From assembly GCA_021234155.1 (NCBI GenBank), contig JAJEKV010000027.1, positions 5,080,623-5,144,622 of the forward strand: DNA of 64,000 nt, in the 5' to 3' direction. The translations under genes were made by a program, and so were the position numbers. Shown piece after piece: positions 1 to 10,860 of the stretch (its first letter is position 1; the number at the start of each line of letters is the position of its first letter). Under the pieces are notes generated by a model. It ran no database searches. It saw nothing but the letters and a program-made list of their open reading frames with translations, and was not told the origin of the DNA. Source of the stretch: Isoetes taiwanensis. Lineage: Eukaryota > Streptophyta > Lycopodiopsida > Isoetales > Isoetaceae.

Positions 1-1010
1 AAGATGGCTTCATTGGAGAAGGGAAAACACTTTCACATGCACATATCGACATCTCAGTTTATGTTTGACTTTTCGGTTGGCAATGGCCTTATTGACATGT
101 ATGCTAACTGCGGCAGCATAGAAGATGCTCAACAGATTTTTGATAGGCTACCTTTCCGGAATACTATCACTTGGAATGCAATAAATATGTAGCAAAATAA
201 CAGGGGGTTCCAGGGGGATTTAATATGATATAATTCTTGAAACCATAGACCATATCCCAAAAACAATTCAATGGGTTATTATAAAAAAAAAATATGGATT
301 TAAGATAAAAAATAGTCACATTAGCTCACTGGTTAGATTGGTTAAAATAGTCTTATTAGGACATTGAGTTATTTTGGTAGAGGTTCGAATCCCCGTATTT
401 CATATTCTAAAAGCTTAAGCGAAACCGTATAGAGGCTCCATATACTATCAAAACCTTGGGCAAACTCGTATTTGACATCTTAAAATCATAGGCGTCCCCA
501 ATCATAATTGAGCATAATCGAAAAGAGAGGTGTCCAGAGGCTCCAACATACAGTCTGGGCCATAGGATTGACAGATCCGACGACTGTGGTAGTCCAGGGT
601 GCACCTCGTTTACAGGGTATGCACGACATGGGCATGCAATAATGGTTTTGAAGACTTGTAAGGAAATGCAAGGATCTGGTACATAGCCAGACTCTACCAG
701 CCTAACTTGTCTTTTATGCTCTTGCAGTTATGCAGGCCTCATTGATGAAGGTTGTTTTTATTTGTGCTTGATGGGCCAAGAATTTGCAATCATCCCTATA
801 GTGCAGCATTATGCATGTCTGGTTGACCTTTTTCGCCACGCAGTATTAACCTTGCCATATCAACCAAGTTTAGAAATATAGAGATCATTTGTTGCCGCAT
901 GTGGAATATGTTATGATATGGAACTGGCTGAGCAGGCCATACAACAAGCCCTTCAGGCATTTTCTATGAGGAAATGTTTAATGCTCCTCCTAAGACCCAT
1001 TATGTAACTT
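1..1010 (+). pseudogene. Pentatricopeptide repeat (PPR) protein pseudogene, 5' end outside window
   Basis: Open from base 1 to a stop at about 190. This part reads as PLS-type PPR sequence, with 'VGNGLIDMYANCGSIEDA' and 'IFDRLPFRNTITWNA', the pattern of land-plant organellar RNA-editing and splicing factors. After a 530-bp interruption, 725-930 again reads as PPR C-terminal sequence ('YAGLIDEGC', 'QHYACLVDLF', 'RSFVAACG', 'DMELAEQA') with stops in frame. The two blocks are in the right order for one gene, so I read this as one gene broken by an insertion and then decayed. Family members bind organelle transcripts; nothing suggests this copy is expressed as a protein. Editing-type C-terminal domains (E/DYW) are not visible. 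Confidence 0.75.
300..420 (+). mobile_element. tRNA-derived SINE-like insertion in the PPR pseudogene
   Basis: A tRNA-like pol III promoter is visible: an A-box-like 'TTAGCTCACTGGTTAGA' near 321-337 and a B-box 'GGTTCGAATCCCC' at 382-394. It sits between the two PPR blocks. The A to B spacing is longer than in a tRNA gene, and the 3' limit and target duplication were not found. Alternative: a degenerate tRNA pseudogene. Confidence 0.45.
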
Positions 1011-1103
1011 TAGTCCTCGGGACATCTGAAAAAATTGGAACGATACATCAAGGCATGGCCCCTGCCCAAGGATTGCCCAATATATAACTTTATTCCATAC
1101 TCC

Positions 1104-1185
1104 AAAGGCAGATTATCTGTTCCTATGTCTTCAAGACCATCAAGAACAACATTGATCAAAGGCAGATTATCTGTTCCTATGTCTT
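1104..1185. repeat. 28-bp direct repeat, two copies
   Basis: A 28-bp unit beginning AAAGGCAGATTATCTG occurs at 1104-1131 and again at 1158-1185, separated by 26 bp. It lies in gene-free DNA just after the PPR remnant. No function is suggested. Confidence 0.7.
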
Positions 1186-1290
1186 ACATTGACTGCCTCT
1201 TTAAAGTAAAATTTCATAAAATTGGAAGTGAATTGGATTTTTTGGGTTGCCTCTCGAGGGCAAACCCTCACTTATGTGGGTTTTTAGAGT

Positions 1291-1323
1291 ATTCCTAGGA
1301 TGGGTCCTATGACACAACAAGTG
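1291..1323. repeat. 33-bp direct repeat, copy 1
   Basis: A 33-bp sequence starting ATTCCTAGGATGGG is repeated exactly at 2676-2708. The two copies bracket 1.35 kb that contains the hairpin minisatellite. It could be the scar of an insertion or of template switching. Confidence 0.75.
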
Positions 1324-1779
1324 AAGTGAAGTGGTATTCTCATTGAGCTTTGTAAATATCGTTGAGTACAAATTGATTCCCCAATGGGGTATAATTTTGA
1401 AAAATACTTGAAAATTTGCAAGCTCCGAAACTAGACAATCATCGAGAGCCTGGGAAACTAGGGATACAAGATAAAAAATGATATATCCACCGCATTGTCC
1501 ATACAAAATGTGGGAAATGTGACGACTGCTTCTCATCGGGATGAAAAACCCCGCCCTTTCGGGTTTTCGAGGAAAACCCTAATGAGAAACAATCGTCAAC
1601 ACTCCTGAAGAATGCCGCTAGCATGCGTTCGCCGAGATGATGACGCTGACAACCGAAGGAACTGCAAAAAAAAAAAATGACCTACAATAGAATTTGAAAA
1701 GGAGAATTAACCCGTTAGAAAGTTAGAAGTTTCAGGCATAAGCCTGTGCCAAAGTGCAAAAATCAAGAATATAACAGCA

Positions 1780-2295
1780 CTCGGAGGCTCCAGGGCCACG
1801 CCGAGGAAGAAAGAAACAACAGCCGACCAATCGGGAACCGTCCGCGGAATGACCATCGCGGGAAAAAACAACCGATTAGTGCTGCCTCGGAGGCTACAGC
1901 GCCACGCCGAGAAAAAACAATAAATATGAACTCGGAGGCAACAGCGCCACGCCGAGAGAAAACATGAATATTAAATATTGACTCAGAGGCTACAATGCCA
2001 CACTGAGAGAAAACATGAATGAATAAATAAAATACTAGTGCCATGCCGAGAAAGAGTAAACCAATAAGTATGCCTCAGAGGCTACAAAGCCACGCTGAGG
2101 AAATAAAGAATGCAAATTTAAAGGACATATATCAAATGAAAAAACCATCAAGGGAGGGGGGATGAGGGAAACTGATAGGATAGAGAAGAAGGAGAAATCT
2201 AGCTCAAGAGAACGTATGCCTCGGAGGCTACAGTGCCACGCCGAGAAAGAAAAATAATAATAAGTATGCATCAGAGGCTATAGTGCCATGCCGAG
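1780..2295. repeat. Dispersed hairpin minisatellite (CTCGGAGGC...GCCACGCCGAG)
   Basis: About eight copies of a roughly 26-bp unit, consensus CTCGGAGGCTACAGCGCCA followed by CGCCGAG, begin near 1780, 1886, 1931, 1982, 2036 (partial), 2073, 2219 and 2269, separated by A-rich spacers of uneven length. Each unit can fold: CTCGG pairs with CCGAG and GGC with GCC. Several copies carry paired changes (CTCAG with CTGAG at 1982 and 2073) that keep the stem. The repetitive minus-strand frame here (FSRRGAVASE) comes from the repeat and is not a protein. Confidence 0.75.
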
Positions 2296-2523
2296 CAAAA
2301 TGAGGCATAAAATCTCTACACTTACAAAAAACATAGAAACGACACATGAAGGATGTCAAAAGCTGCGAGCAACCTTAGAGGTATAGAAAGATAGACAAAA
2401 AATAAAGATGACCAAGCTACCAAAAAAGAAACGGAGCAACTTCCACAATAAAACGGAATAATGGAAAACGAAAAAATAGATATGGCCTAATGTAGGGAAC
2501 CATCAAGGGAGGGAGGGTGAGGG

Positions 2524-2679
2524 AAACTGGTAGGAACAAGAAGGAGGAGAATACTAGCTCAAGAGAACGCCGATGAATGAGCAAGGAAGAAAAGGCAGAA
2601 TAAATAGGATATGTGTGGTGAGGCGTCCCCATCCAAGGAATGTCGGTTCTATTGCTAACGCAATAGAACCGTGGCATTC
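2524..2679. repeat. 156-bp direct repeat, copy 1
   Basis: Identical or nearly so to 8429-8584. It contains a hairpin with arms GGTTCTATTG and CAATAGAACC (here about 2645-2670). The copies lie 5.9 kb apart and flank the purine-skewed region. The ends are not the TG...CA of an LTR. Confidence 0.8.
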
Positions 2680-2708
2680 CTAGGATGGGTCCTATGACAC
2701 AACAAGTG
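2676..2708. repeat. 33-bp direct repeat, copy 2
   Basis: Second copy of the 33-bp sequence at 1291-1323. It overlaps the last four bases of the 156-bp repeat. Confidence 0.75.
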
Positions 2709-5539
2709 GCCGATAGAAGAGGAATCTACCCAAACAAGAATAGAGCAAAGTAAGCTGACGGGAGTGAAAGAAGATGAAACAAATGAAGGGAGAAAATGGT
2801 AACTATGTTGGCTAGGCTACAAGACATCAATGGAACAGGAGAGATAGCAGAGATACCAAAAAATAATGAGACAACCCCATAATAAAGCAATGAGACAAAC
2901 GAGGCAGAACGGGCAAGCAATGAGTCTCAGAGAACCAGAGAAGAGGGCTCACCGAAAACAAATGAGACCCAAGGCAACCAGAGTAAATAGGGGAGTAGGA
3001 GACCAAGAAGAATTGGAGCAAAAAGGAATAAAAAGAGAAGACAAAGACAATGAAGCAAGAAGAAGTAGAAGGAGCAAGGTAGCCGGAAGCCGAATGATGG
3101 GATGTATGAAAAACACGATGTAACAATGAAGAGAAAGATGGAAAACAGAACATAAAAATTGAAGGACACAACGTAATACTGAAGAGAAAGCTGAAAAAGG
3201 CAACATAAAAATGAGGAACACAAAACGATGCAAATTCGAGGCGGGAAAAGGTACTTATGGGATAAGGACATATCATGCCACGATCATGATGATATCAACA
3301 AATTAAAGATTTCAAACGACTCATGGACCAGAAGCGGAAAAATGATAACAAAAGGGGCACATCTCAAAATACACAGCCTAACGAATGGAAGAAACAAAGA
3401 AATTATAAAATGGATAATAAGGGGATAAAGCGAACAAGCCAAATCTAGGAACATGGAACAATGGGATAGGAGGGCTGGATAACAGAGTCGTCAGACAGCG
3501 CACAACAAGGTCAACGTGAGCAAGGCAGGGAGTACTCAGAAGCCAAAGGGACACCAAGAAGTGGAAAAGATGAAGCTCCTGTAGCAGGAAGGATCTGAAA
3601 GAACATTAGGAATCGATGGGACATAAACAGCAGTCATATAGGAGAGCTAGAAGAGGCAAGAAGATGTGGCACATCATGGACAAATAGAGGACCTGGAAAA
3701 GAGATGAATATGAAATGTAGAAAACAAAGGAAGAGACGAGGCTACAGGGTCAAAACAAAAGGTATTGAGAAGGAGCCAGTACAAAGAAAAGAATGAGGTC
3801 GAGGGTGCGACCAACGAAAAACATAAGTGAACAAATGAAAGATGAAAAAATCCAACCAATCGATGAAACGACAATCAAATAACAATAACAAAGAAACGAT
3901 CTGAGAGAAAAGTGCAATCACGTCACAGTGATATGAGAAGACCGAACCAACTCAGCTAGCAAAAAATAGAAAGGAACAACAAGCAACACAAGGGAAGTAA
4001 ATGGAACATGTCGGAACTATTAAAACAAATCCAATAATGGATTAAATCAAACCCAACAAGGGAATCATGAAACGAAAAGGGTGAAAATGGCAAGAAGAAT
4101 GAAAGAAAGGGGATAAGAAAACCAAGGGAAATGACAAAAACGGACAATCCATAACAAATAAGATGGGACAAGTAGCACTAGAGGTTGTCAAGACACAAAC
4201 AAAAAGACACCAAAAGTAGAAACATTAAAGAAGCATGCCGAAAGTGCAACAATGGAATGAAAAAGGAGACGAGGGAACAAAATAAAGCCATAAAATACCA
4301 ATGGAAATAATGATGTAACTTGAACTGAAGGAATCGTACCAAATATACGAGATTCTTGAAAAGACTAGATGTACAAGGGGGTGTCAAGTCTAGGAGGGAT
4401 GAGGCAAACAAGATACTTAGAACAGAATGGATGAATCTAATAACAAGTGCAAACAACGGCAAGGAGCACGAAAAATGACGAGGTGCAATAAGAGCAAAAC
4501 ACACATAAATGCCCAATAAGCAACCTCGACAGAGTGCAGATGAGAACATAACCAGCATGAACAAGAAATTACTACAAATTGGGCCAAAGCGAAAACTATA
4601 GAAACGTAGAAAACGGAGTAACAGGTAGAGCATGGAGGCTCATGAAACCAATGACCAACCAGATGAAACATGGATAAACAAGACTAAAGCAGCTGAAAAA
4701 AAAAATGTCAAGTAGAACGAGATCCGTGCAGTAAACAGGACAAAACTAGAGACTAATATATTAGCGACGACAACACCAACGGGAGGATGAACACTAGAGT
4801 AACCCCAAGCAATGCAAAGTCAATGAAACAGTAGGAGAAACAATGCAAAGTAAATGAAATAGTAGGAGAAACAAGGAAAACGAATAACGACAAAGACAAA
4901 TAGAACGAACAGGACAAAAAGAAACAAAGAACAAAAGAACAAGAATAAACATGACCGTGTGCTGTGAATGACGTATCCAACCACACCTATCGCAGACGCA
5001 AGGAGTCTAAAAAAGGATCCAAAAGTGTGTACCAAACCAACAAAACAATGTCAAAAAACGACCATAGCTTGCAACGCCCTGGATAGTCTCCAACACATAC
5101 GGAAAAAAGCAACCATGTAATGCAATAGAGGTAGAAGTAAAAATGATGACCAGACGAGACCAAGTAAAATGAGCATGTAGTCTATGCCATCCAAAACATG
5201 ACAAGAATGATGTTATATTGAGCCCCCAAAGAAATCTAGTCTAGAAATAAAAACCATGATATGATAACTACCATCGATCTACTAGCCATGGCAAACTGAA
5301 CTGCCGATATAAACCAACATTAGTAAGTGCCAGCCAAGCAATACAAATGCGAAACGTCAATGTGACTTTAATGGAGAGGTGATAGGTGACTTCAGATGAA
5401 CATACGAAGGTTGAAACAAGAAAGGCCACGAAATATATACAAGAAATTCCAAGCGTGAATCCAAAGATCAAATGCAACAAATGGGCTAAAAACGAAACCA
5501 CTACTAAAATGGATCTAATGCTCATTCATAAACGGAGAA

Positions 5540-5690
5540 GCAGAAACCATCTCGGCACATGTAAAGGCTTAAAGCACAACAGATGAAACCATATAGGCAC
5601 ATGTAAAAGCTTAAAGCATGAAGCCCATGCATTAGATGAAGCCATCTAGGCACGTGTAAAGGCTTAAGGCACAATAAAAGCTATGCAGCA
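5540..5690. repeat. Short tandem repeat, about 52-bp unit, three copies
   Basis: Three imperfect copies of a unit containing GGCACATGTAAAGGCTTAAA, at about 5554, 5596 and 5650. The region is otherwise gene-free. Confidence 0.6.
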
Positions 5691-7020
5691 CAAGCATTAT
5701 ACTAAAAAACCAAAATATGCATCAAAGATACTGTGTAGTGTTGAAACCACAGAAACTAAATGAAAGAAACTTTGTAGAGTGCCGAAATGAGAATATCTAC
5801 GGTGAATACCACCTACCAAATATATGTAAAACATCACATGCAACCAGAATACAGCAAACGTGATATTACCTAGATCCAAACCCTAGTTAACATGTGCAAT
5901 GTAACCTAACCAGAATAACAAGCACCTTCCGAGTAAGTTGTTGACCCATGCCCCAACTAAATGTACGAAGAAAACCAGAATGTGAAAACACCCTAGGCAC
6001 CCCTCGTGAAACTACCCTGGAACCATGTACAAAACAAACATCGGCATTGTTAGGACGAATTAAATGGAATATGAAAAACACTTCAGAGCGGCTTCTCTAG
6101 TAGAATCTCATGGAAAGAACAAAAAATAACTATCGAACTTCCCTTGGTTTCCATGACAATGGAGAAGCACTCCCACGAAAAAACCAATAACAATCCAGAT
6201 TCAACTTTTTGCTTTGTCGTGTTTAACTGTGGACGTAACAAAACCCATTAGAATCAACAAAATAAATAGGGGGAAGTAGGGACTGGTATCCCCCAGCCAA
6301 GGGGACAAGGGAAACCAGGGCCAGGTAACCCTTCCCTAAAGAACCTGTGATAGCGCAAAGGCGGAACAGAGGCGGCAGCGCTGCCAGTTATGCAACCACG
6401 GTAGATTAGGAAGGGAAACCTTGAGGCCAAGACAGAGACTGAGGATCAGGGACTAGCGACGAGATACAGAAGGTGAGGCAATAGGTAGCGACATCCATCC
6501 AACAAACCCAATCGATTTGGCTAAAGGAGGTCGATTCGAAACCCAAACAGCAGATTAACACCGATTGCAAGACTAGAAGTCTGAGCTATCCAGCATAACC
6601 GATTCAAGTAAGAACTGGAAGTTGGAGAAAACATGCAAAAATCATCGCAGAAGGAAACGACGGCAAAACCAATTCAGGAAAGCCCAGGAAGGCAAAAAAG
6701 AAAGTTCTAAATGGAGCCCTACCGCCAATCGATCTGACAGAAGGCAAAAACGAATACCCATCTTGCACAAAAACAGATTGCAAGACTGGAAGCTTGAGAG
6801 ATCAACCAGCTAAAACCGTCAAAAACAAATCCAAAACAGAAACCGAAAAGCAAGGCTTAACTCAAGAGATTTGGCGGGACCATCGCAAGAGCCTCATCAA
6901 AGACAGAGGGCAGATCCGATACAAAAGGAGGAAGAAAAAAGGAAAGACCGGAAGCAGAAAAGTGCAAGGGCAACAGACCAGTTCAAAAAACCAGAGAGAT
7001 CTCTGCTAGCAAACCCAAAA

Positions 7021-8428
7021 AACAAAATAGAGAGGGGTAAAAATTAACTGGCAAGCTGCCAAAAAATTCCACAGCTCTAACACAGCCATACCAAGCAAGC
7101 CTTAAAATTGAATGGTGGTATCTCCATTTTTTTGAAGGGCAACTTTTTAGAGTTGCCATTCATGTTGAATGGCAATTTTGTCAAGATGCCATTCTTTTGA
7201 AGGTTAAATTTGTTCTTAGCCATTCATTAAAGCTGCAATAAACAAGCACATCTTCAATATAAAAGCTTCATCATATATAATTCACACATAAAGCTTAAAG
7301 GTCTTCCTATTATGATTCAATAGCCCAAAGTTTACGATTCCACCATGCGGCGTTGCTTATGATCCATCCAATTAGCATAGATCATCTCATAGTCTGCATC
7401 TGCCACGTCAGGCGATATAATGAAGAACATCAACATTTAAAGAGTTTTTAGATTCAAAGATTCTCGATCATCATCCTTTATCAAGTTTTGTCTTCGGAAT
7501 CCACGTTCACAGAAGATGTTGGAAGAACTAGAACTGCTTGCCATAACTTCATCATGCCATCATAGACATCAAAATGGAAATCACACACTCTACAAGCATC
7601 CCATAAAGTCTTCATGTTCTTACGGCTTTGTTGCACTTGTAATCTTACTACAAATGAATATGCTTGCCCTTTGCACTTTTCAATATCAAGAAATGCATAT
7701 TGCCCTTCTGCAAAATTGTTACATAAAGTGCTAGTTCACTTATCTGTTTGGTCTTCCATTTCCATGTTTAATGTTGGTTGGTTTGCTATTAATTTCGTAG
7801 TATCTCATTAATTATAAAAATCCTATTCTATTCTATTAATTATAAATTAATAATGGTATCTTGTTCCAATTAGTGTGGGGAAATACATGAATAATAGAAA
7901 ATATATATACTAGAAAATATATTTTTTTTTAACTTGCCATTCAATTGAAGGGTGAAATTTGCCAAAGCCGTTCAAGTTGAATGGCATTTTTTTCCTCTTG
8001 CCGTTCATTTGCATGGCCGAAAAAAAGACCATCGTTCTTTGAAGGGCCAAAGGCCTCTTGAATGGCATTGCAATGTTCAAATTTAAGGCCTGATACCAAG
8101 CACAACCAGCAGACCAAACGAATTGGAATTAACGAAAATAAGACTTATCTGGAAGAGGTCGCTCGATTTGAAGCTCATGATTGCAGATCCAGGGTCTCGC
8201 ATATAACAGATCGTAGCTTGGAACCGATGCAACCCATGCATAGATAAGTGGCTTAACTTAACAGCCGTCCTGCACCAGCTATGTTGCACTATGTGGCCAA
8301 GATCCCTCAGGATCATCATCGAGGCGATAAGCTGCATCCGATCAAGAGAAAGCTCTTGAACTCTCCCTATTCAAGCTAATCGATGCGAAGCTAGAAAAGA
8401 TAGGCTAGAAGAGATAGACTAGAATAAA
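7021..8428. other. AT-rich intergenic DNA with small inverted GCCATTC motifs, no gene
   Basis: 7110-7210 and 7935-8075 both carry repeated GCCATTC / GAATGGC motifs, in both orientations, bordering about 0.7 kb of AT-rich DNA. This suggests the degraded ends of a foldback or MITE-type element. The sequence ATACCAAGCA flanks both sides (about 7089 and 8091). No coding sequence is supported. Confidence 0.4.
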
Positions 8429-8584
8429 AAACTGGTAGGAACAAGAAGGAGGAGAATACTAGCTCAAGAGAACGCCGATGAATGAGCAAGGAAGAAAAGG
8501 CAGAATAAATAGGATATGTGTGGTGAGGCGTCCCCATCCAAGGAATGTCGGTTCTATTGCTAACGCAATAGAACCGTGGCATTC
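8429..8584. repeat. 156-bp direct repeat, copy 2
   Basis: Second copy of the repeat at 2524-2679, including its internal hairpin (about 8550-8575). After this copy the sequence diverges at once from that after copy 1. Confidence 0.8.
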
Positions 8585-9871
8585 TAGTTACATGCTAGCA
8601 TATATCTAGAATAGTCTAAAGCTGGCCTAAACTTGCATGGCCTATAATTTTTTGGACGCTCCTGTTGCTACGCAAGCCCGTCGCCACTGTTAAAACCGTC
8701 TAACCAGCTTGTAGTGATGATGGCATGTGGAGCAACTGGTGTATCGGGAACTAAAGAAGCTTTTAAATCAAGGGAATAAGTCATTAATAAGGAGGAAGTA
8801 GAGGAAATAGGATCTGAAGTCAAGGTTGACACTGAAGAAGTTGGTACGCCTGATAATGATGCCGTTGTTGACAACTATCCGCCTCTAACATTTTGTTCAA
8901 TAAGTTTGATTCCATATTTTGCAGGAAAAAATGTAAGAAAATTTGATAATGTCAGACTGATGCAGGGAGCCATGTGAAAGGATGACAAGCACATGTTGTC
9001 ATATGATAAACATTGATGGTTTTTATTTGCTTCAGGAATTGCAATCTCCAACAAAGTTTTCAACATGCATCTTCAGTCTCCAAAATCGATTTTGTTAGTT
9101 CATCAAAGTAATTCCATGTGGCATTTGGTTGATTGGCTTTGTTTTAACCAAGTTCATTATTTTGCAGGTCATTTGCTGTTCTTCTGAAGCACATCTTTTT
9201 GGGAAACATTCAAGCAACTACTCAGAGGTACTTCTTCATAAAATTCCCTGTTAGTGTGCATTCAAATACCTTCATAGATGATACAAGACATGATGATACC
9301 GAACAAACTAAAGGTTCTCTATTAGGTTTGTCAGTGATGCTACAAAACTGGTTTACGTTGAAAAAGTTAAGCAATAAATCAATTTAAGGTGCATACAATA
9401 CTAGAATCAATTTAACCTTGTAAGTCATACCATAAGTCATGACAATATCAAATGACCAATGAATATGACTTCAGATATTTCGACTTTGCGTTCCCGAGAG
9501 CACAAGCCTGTTCAACAGAATAGCTCCAAATCAGACCATAACCATGTACAATACTACTTGATTTTATAGGGCATGGATCCGGCCGACATGGCTGGGTTCC
9601 GGCCGCTTTGTGCATCGTTGCATCAGTCTCCACCATCTTTGGTGGTTTCTATAGATTCAAACAACAAATGGCTCCAAGCCATTGCATCAAAATATTTCAA
9701 CCCGAAAATCAAATAACCATTGTCATATGTTCCCCCTTGTAATTATATTTATCTCAATATTTACTCTGTTCCCCTGCACTTAACTGTATTTCTTTAAACA
9801 ATTTGCATGAACTTCTTTCATTCCCCTTTCATGCTAATTTCCTTTGCATCATTTAAGTCTTGTATTCCCAA
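8585..9871. other. No gene seen
   Basis: AT-rich sequence. An open plus-strand stretch at 9166-9387 follows an acceptor-like TTTGCAG, but its translation was not recognised. The last few hundred bases should hold the 3' end of the neighbouring copia remnant; no LTR boundary could be placed. Confidence 0.4.
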
Positions 9872-10860
9872 CTAATCTTTGAATTTCTGAAACTTGAACT
9901 CTGGTAGTCCTTTAGTTAATACATCTGGCACTTGCTCATATGTAGAAATGTATTCAACTGTCACTACACCTTTTACAACCATTTCTCTAATAAAATGAAC
10001 ATGTAGTTTAATGTGCTTGGTTCTTTGATGTAACACTGGATTCCTGTAATTGCAATGCAGCTTAAGCTATCAGACAACTCCTGAACAACCTTTGCTCATT
10101 AAATAATCTTCTGACTCATGCAATTTCCTTTGCAGCAAGTGTTGCTGAGTTGTATTCTGCTTCCGCTGTGGACATGGCAACACTTGATTGTTTCTTGCTT
10201 TTCCAAGTAATGGAAGCTCATCCTAGCATCAAGCAAAATCCAGATGTAGACTTTCTTGTGTCAATGTCACTACCCCAATCAGCATCATCATATCCTTTGA
10301 GCACCAAGTCATTATTGCTAAATGTCAACCCATGATTCTGTGTATATTTTAGATACCTCAACACTCATTTTGCAATGGTCCAATGTTGCTTGCCTGGATT
10401 ATTACTAAACCTGCTCAACAAGTTGACTGTAAAAGCTATTTCTGGTCTGGTACAATTTGAAATGTACAGTAAACATCCAATAAGCTCCATGTATGGAACA
10501 TTCTCCATTTCCAGTAATTCTTCCTGAGTTTTAGGACTGTGGTCAGATTGGTGTTCTTGCAACATTACAATCCTGCATATTGAATCTTTTAAGCATGCCT
10601 ACTATATTACTCGTTTGAGTAATTTTTAGGACGTTATTGGCTCTATCTCTTGATACTTCCATGCCCAAAAATTTCTTAATTTCCCCCAGATCTGTCATTC
10701 TGAATTTTCTTGTCAGAATTTGCTTACATTGATTAAAAATACTCAAGGACATTAGAAAGCATGACACTTTATCATCTTGTAACGAATATGAGATAATTTT
10801 TCTGGTTTTTTTATGCATTGTAGCAGCAACCGTGCCATAGACCTTAATCATCAATAAAGA
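9872..10860 (-). pseudogene. Ty1/copia RT-RNase H remnant
   Basis: Reading the minus strand from 10860 down, the sequence follows the end of copia polyprotein. RT part: 'RKFRMTDLGEIKKFLGMEV', then 'PYMELIGCLLYIS' and 'TRPEIAFTVNLLSRF'. RNase H part: an ADW/RKSTSG/WKSKKQ block and 'VAMSTAEAEY' (about 10130-10320), then 'RTKHIKLHVHFIRE' and 'VPDVLTKGLP', ending at a TAG at 9872-9874. Several in-frame stops and shifts break the frame. Gag, protease, integrase and both LTRs are absent, so this is a 5'-truncated, dead copy. Confidence 0.85.

Larger units (their letters stand above)
2300..7020. other. Long purine-skewed region with no supportable gene
   Basis: For more than 4 kb the plus strand is dominated by A and G, with few T. 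Minus-strand frames of 60-150 codons are therefore long, hydrophobic and rich in F, L and S, which is a composition artefact. No domain, splice structure or homology was recognised. It contains the first copy of the 156-bp repeat and a small tandem repeat at 5540-5690. Confidence 0.6.

Noticed and set aside
1763-2044. Minus-strand repeat protein with FSRRGAVASE units
   Set aside because: The units are the hairpin minisatellite read in one frame; unit spacing is uneven and frames change.
2827-5204. Long minus-strand frames rich in F, L and S, as membrane proteins
   Set aside because: They follow from the T-poor plus strand. No start context, no domain, several overlapping frames of the same look.
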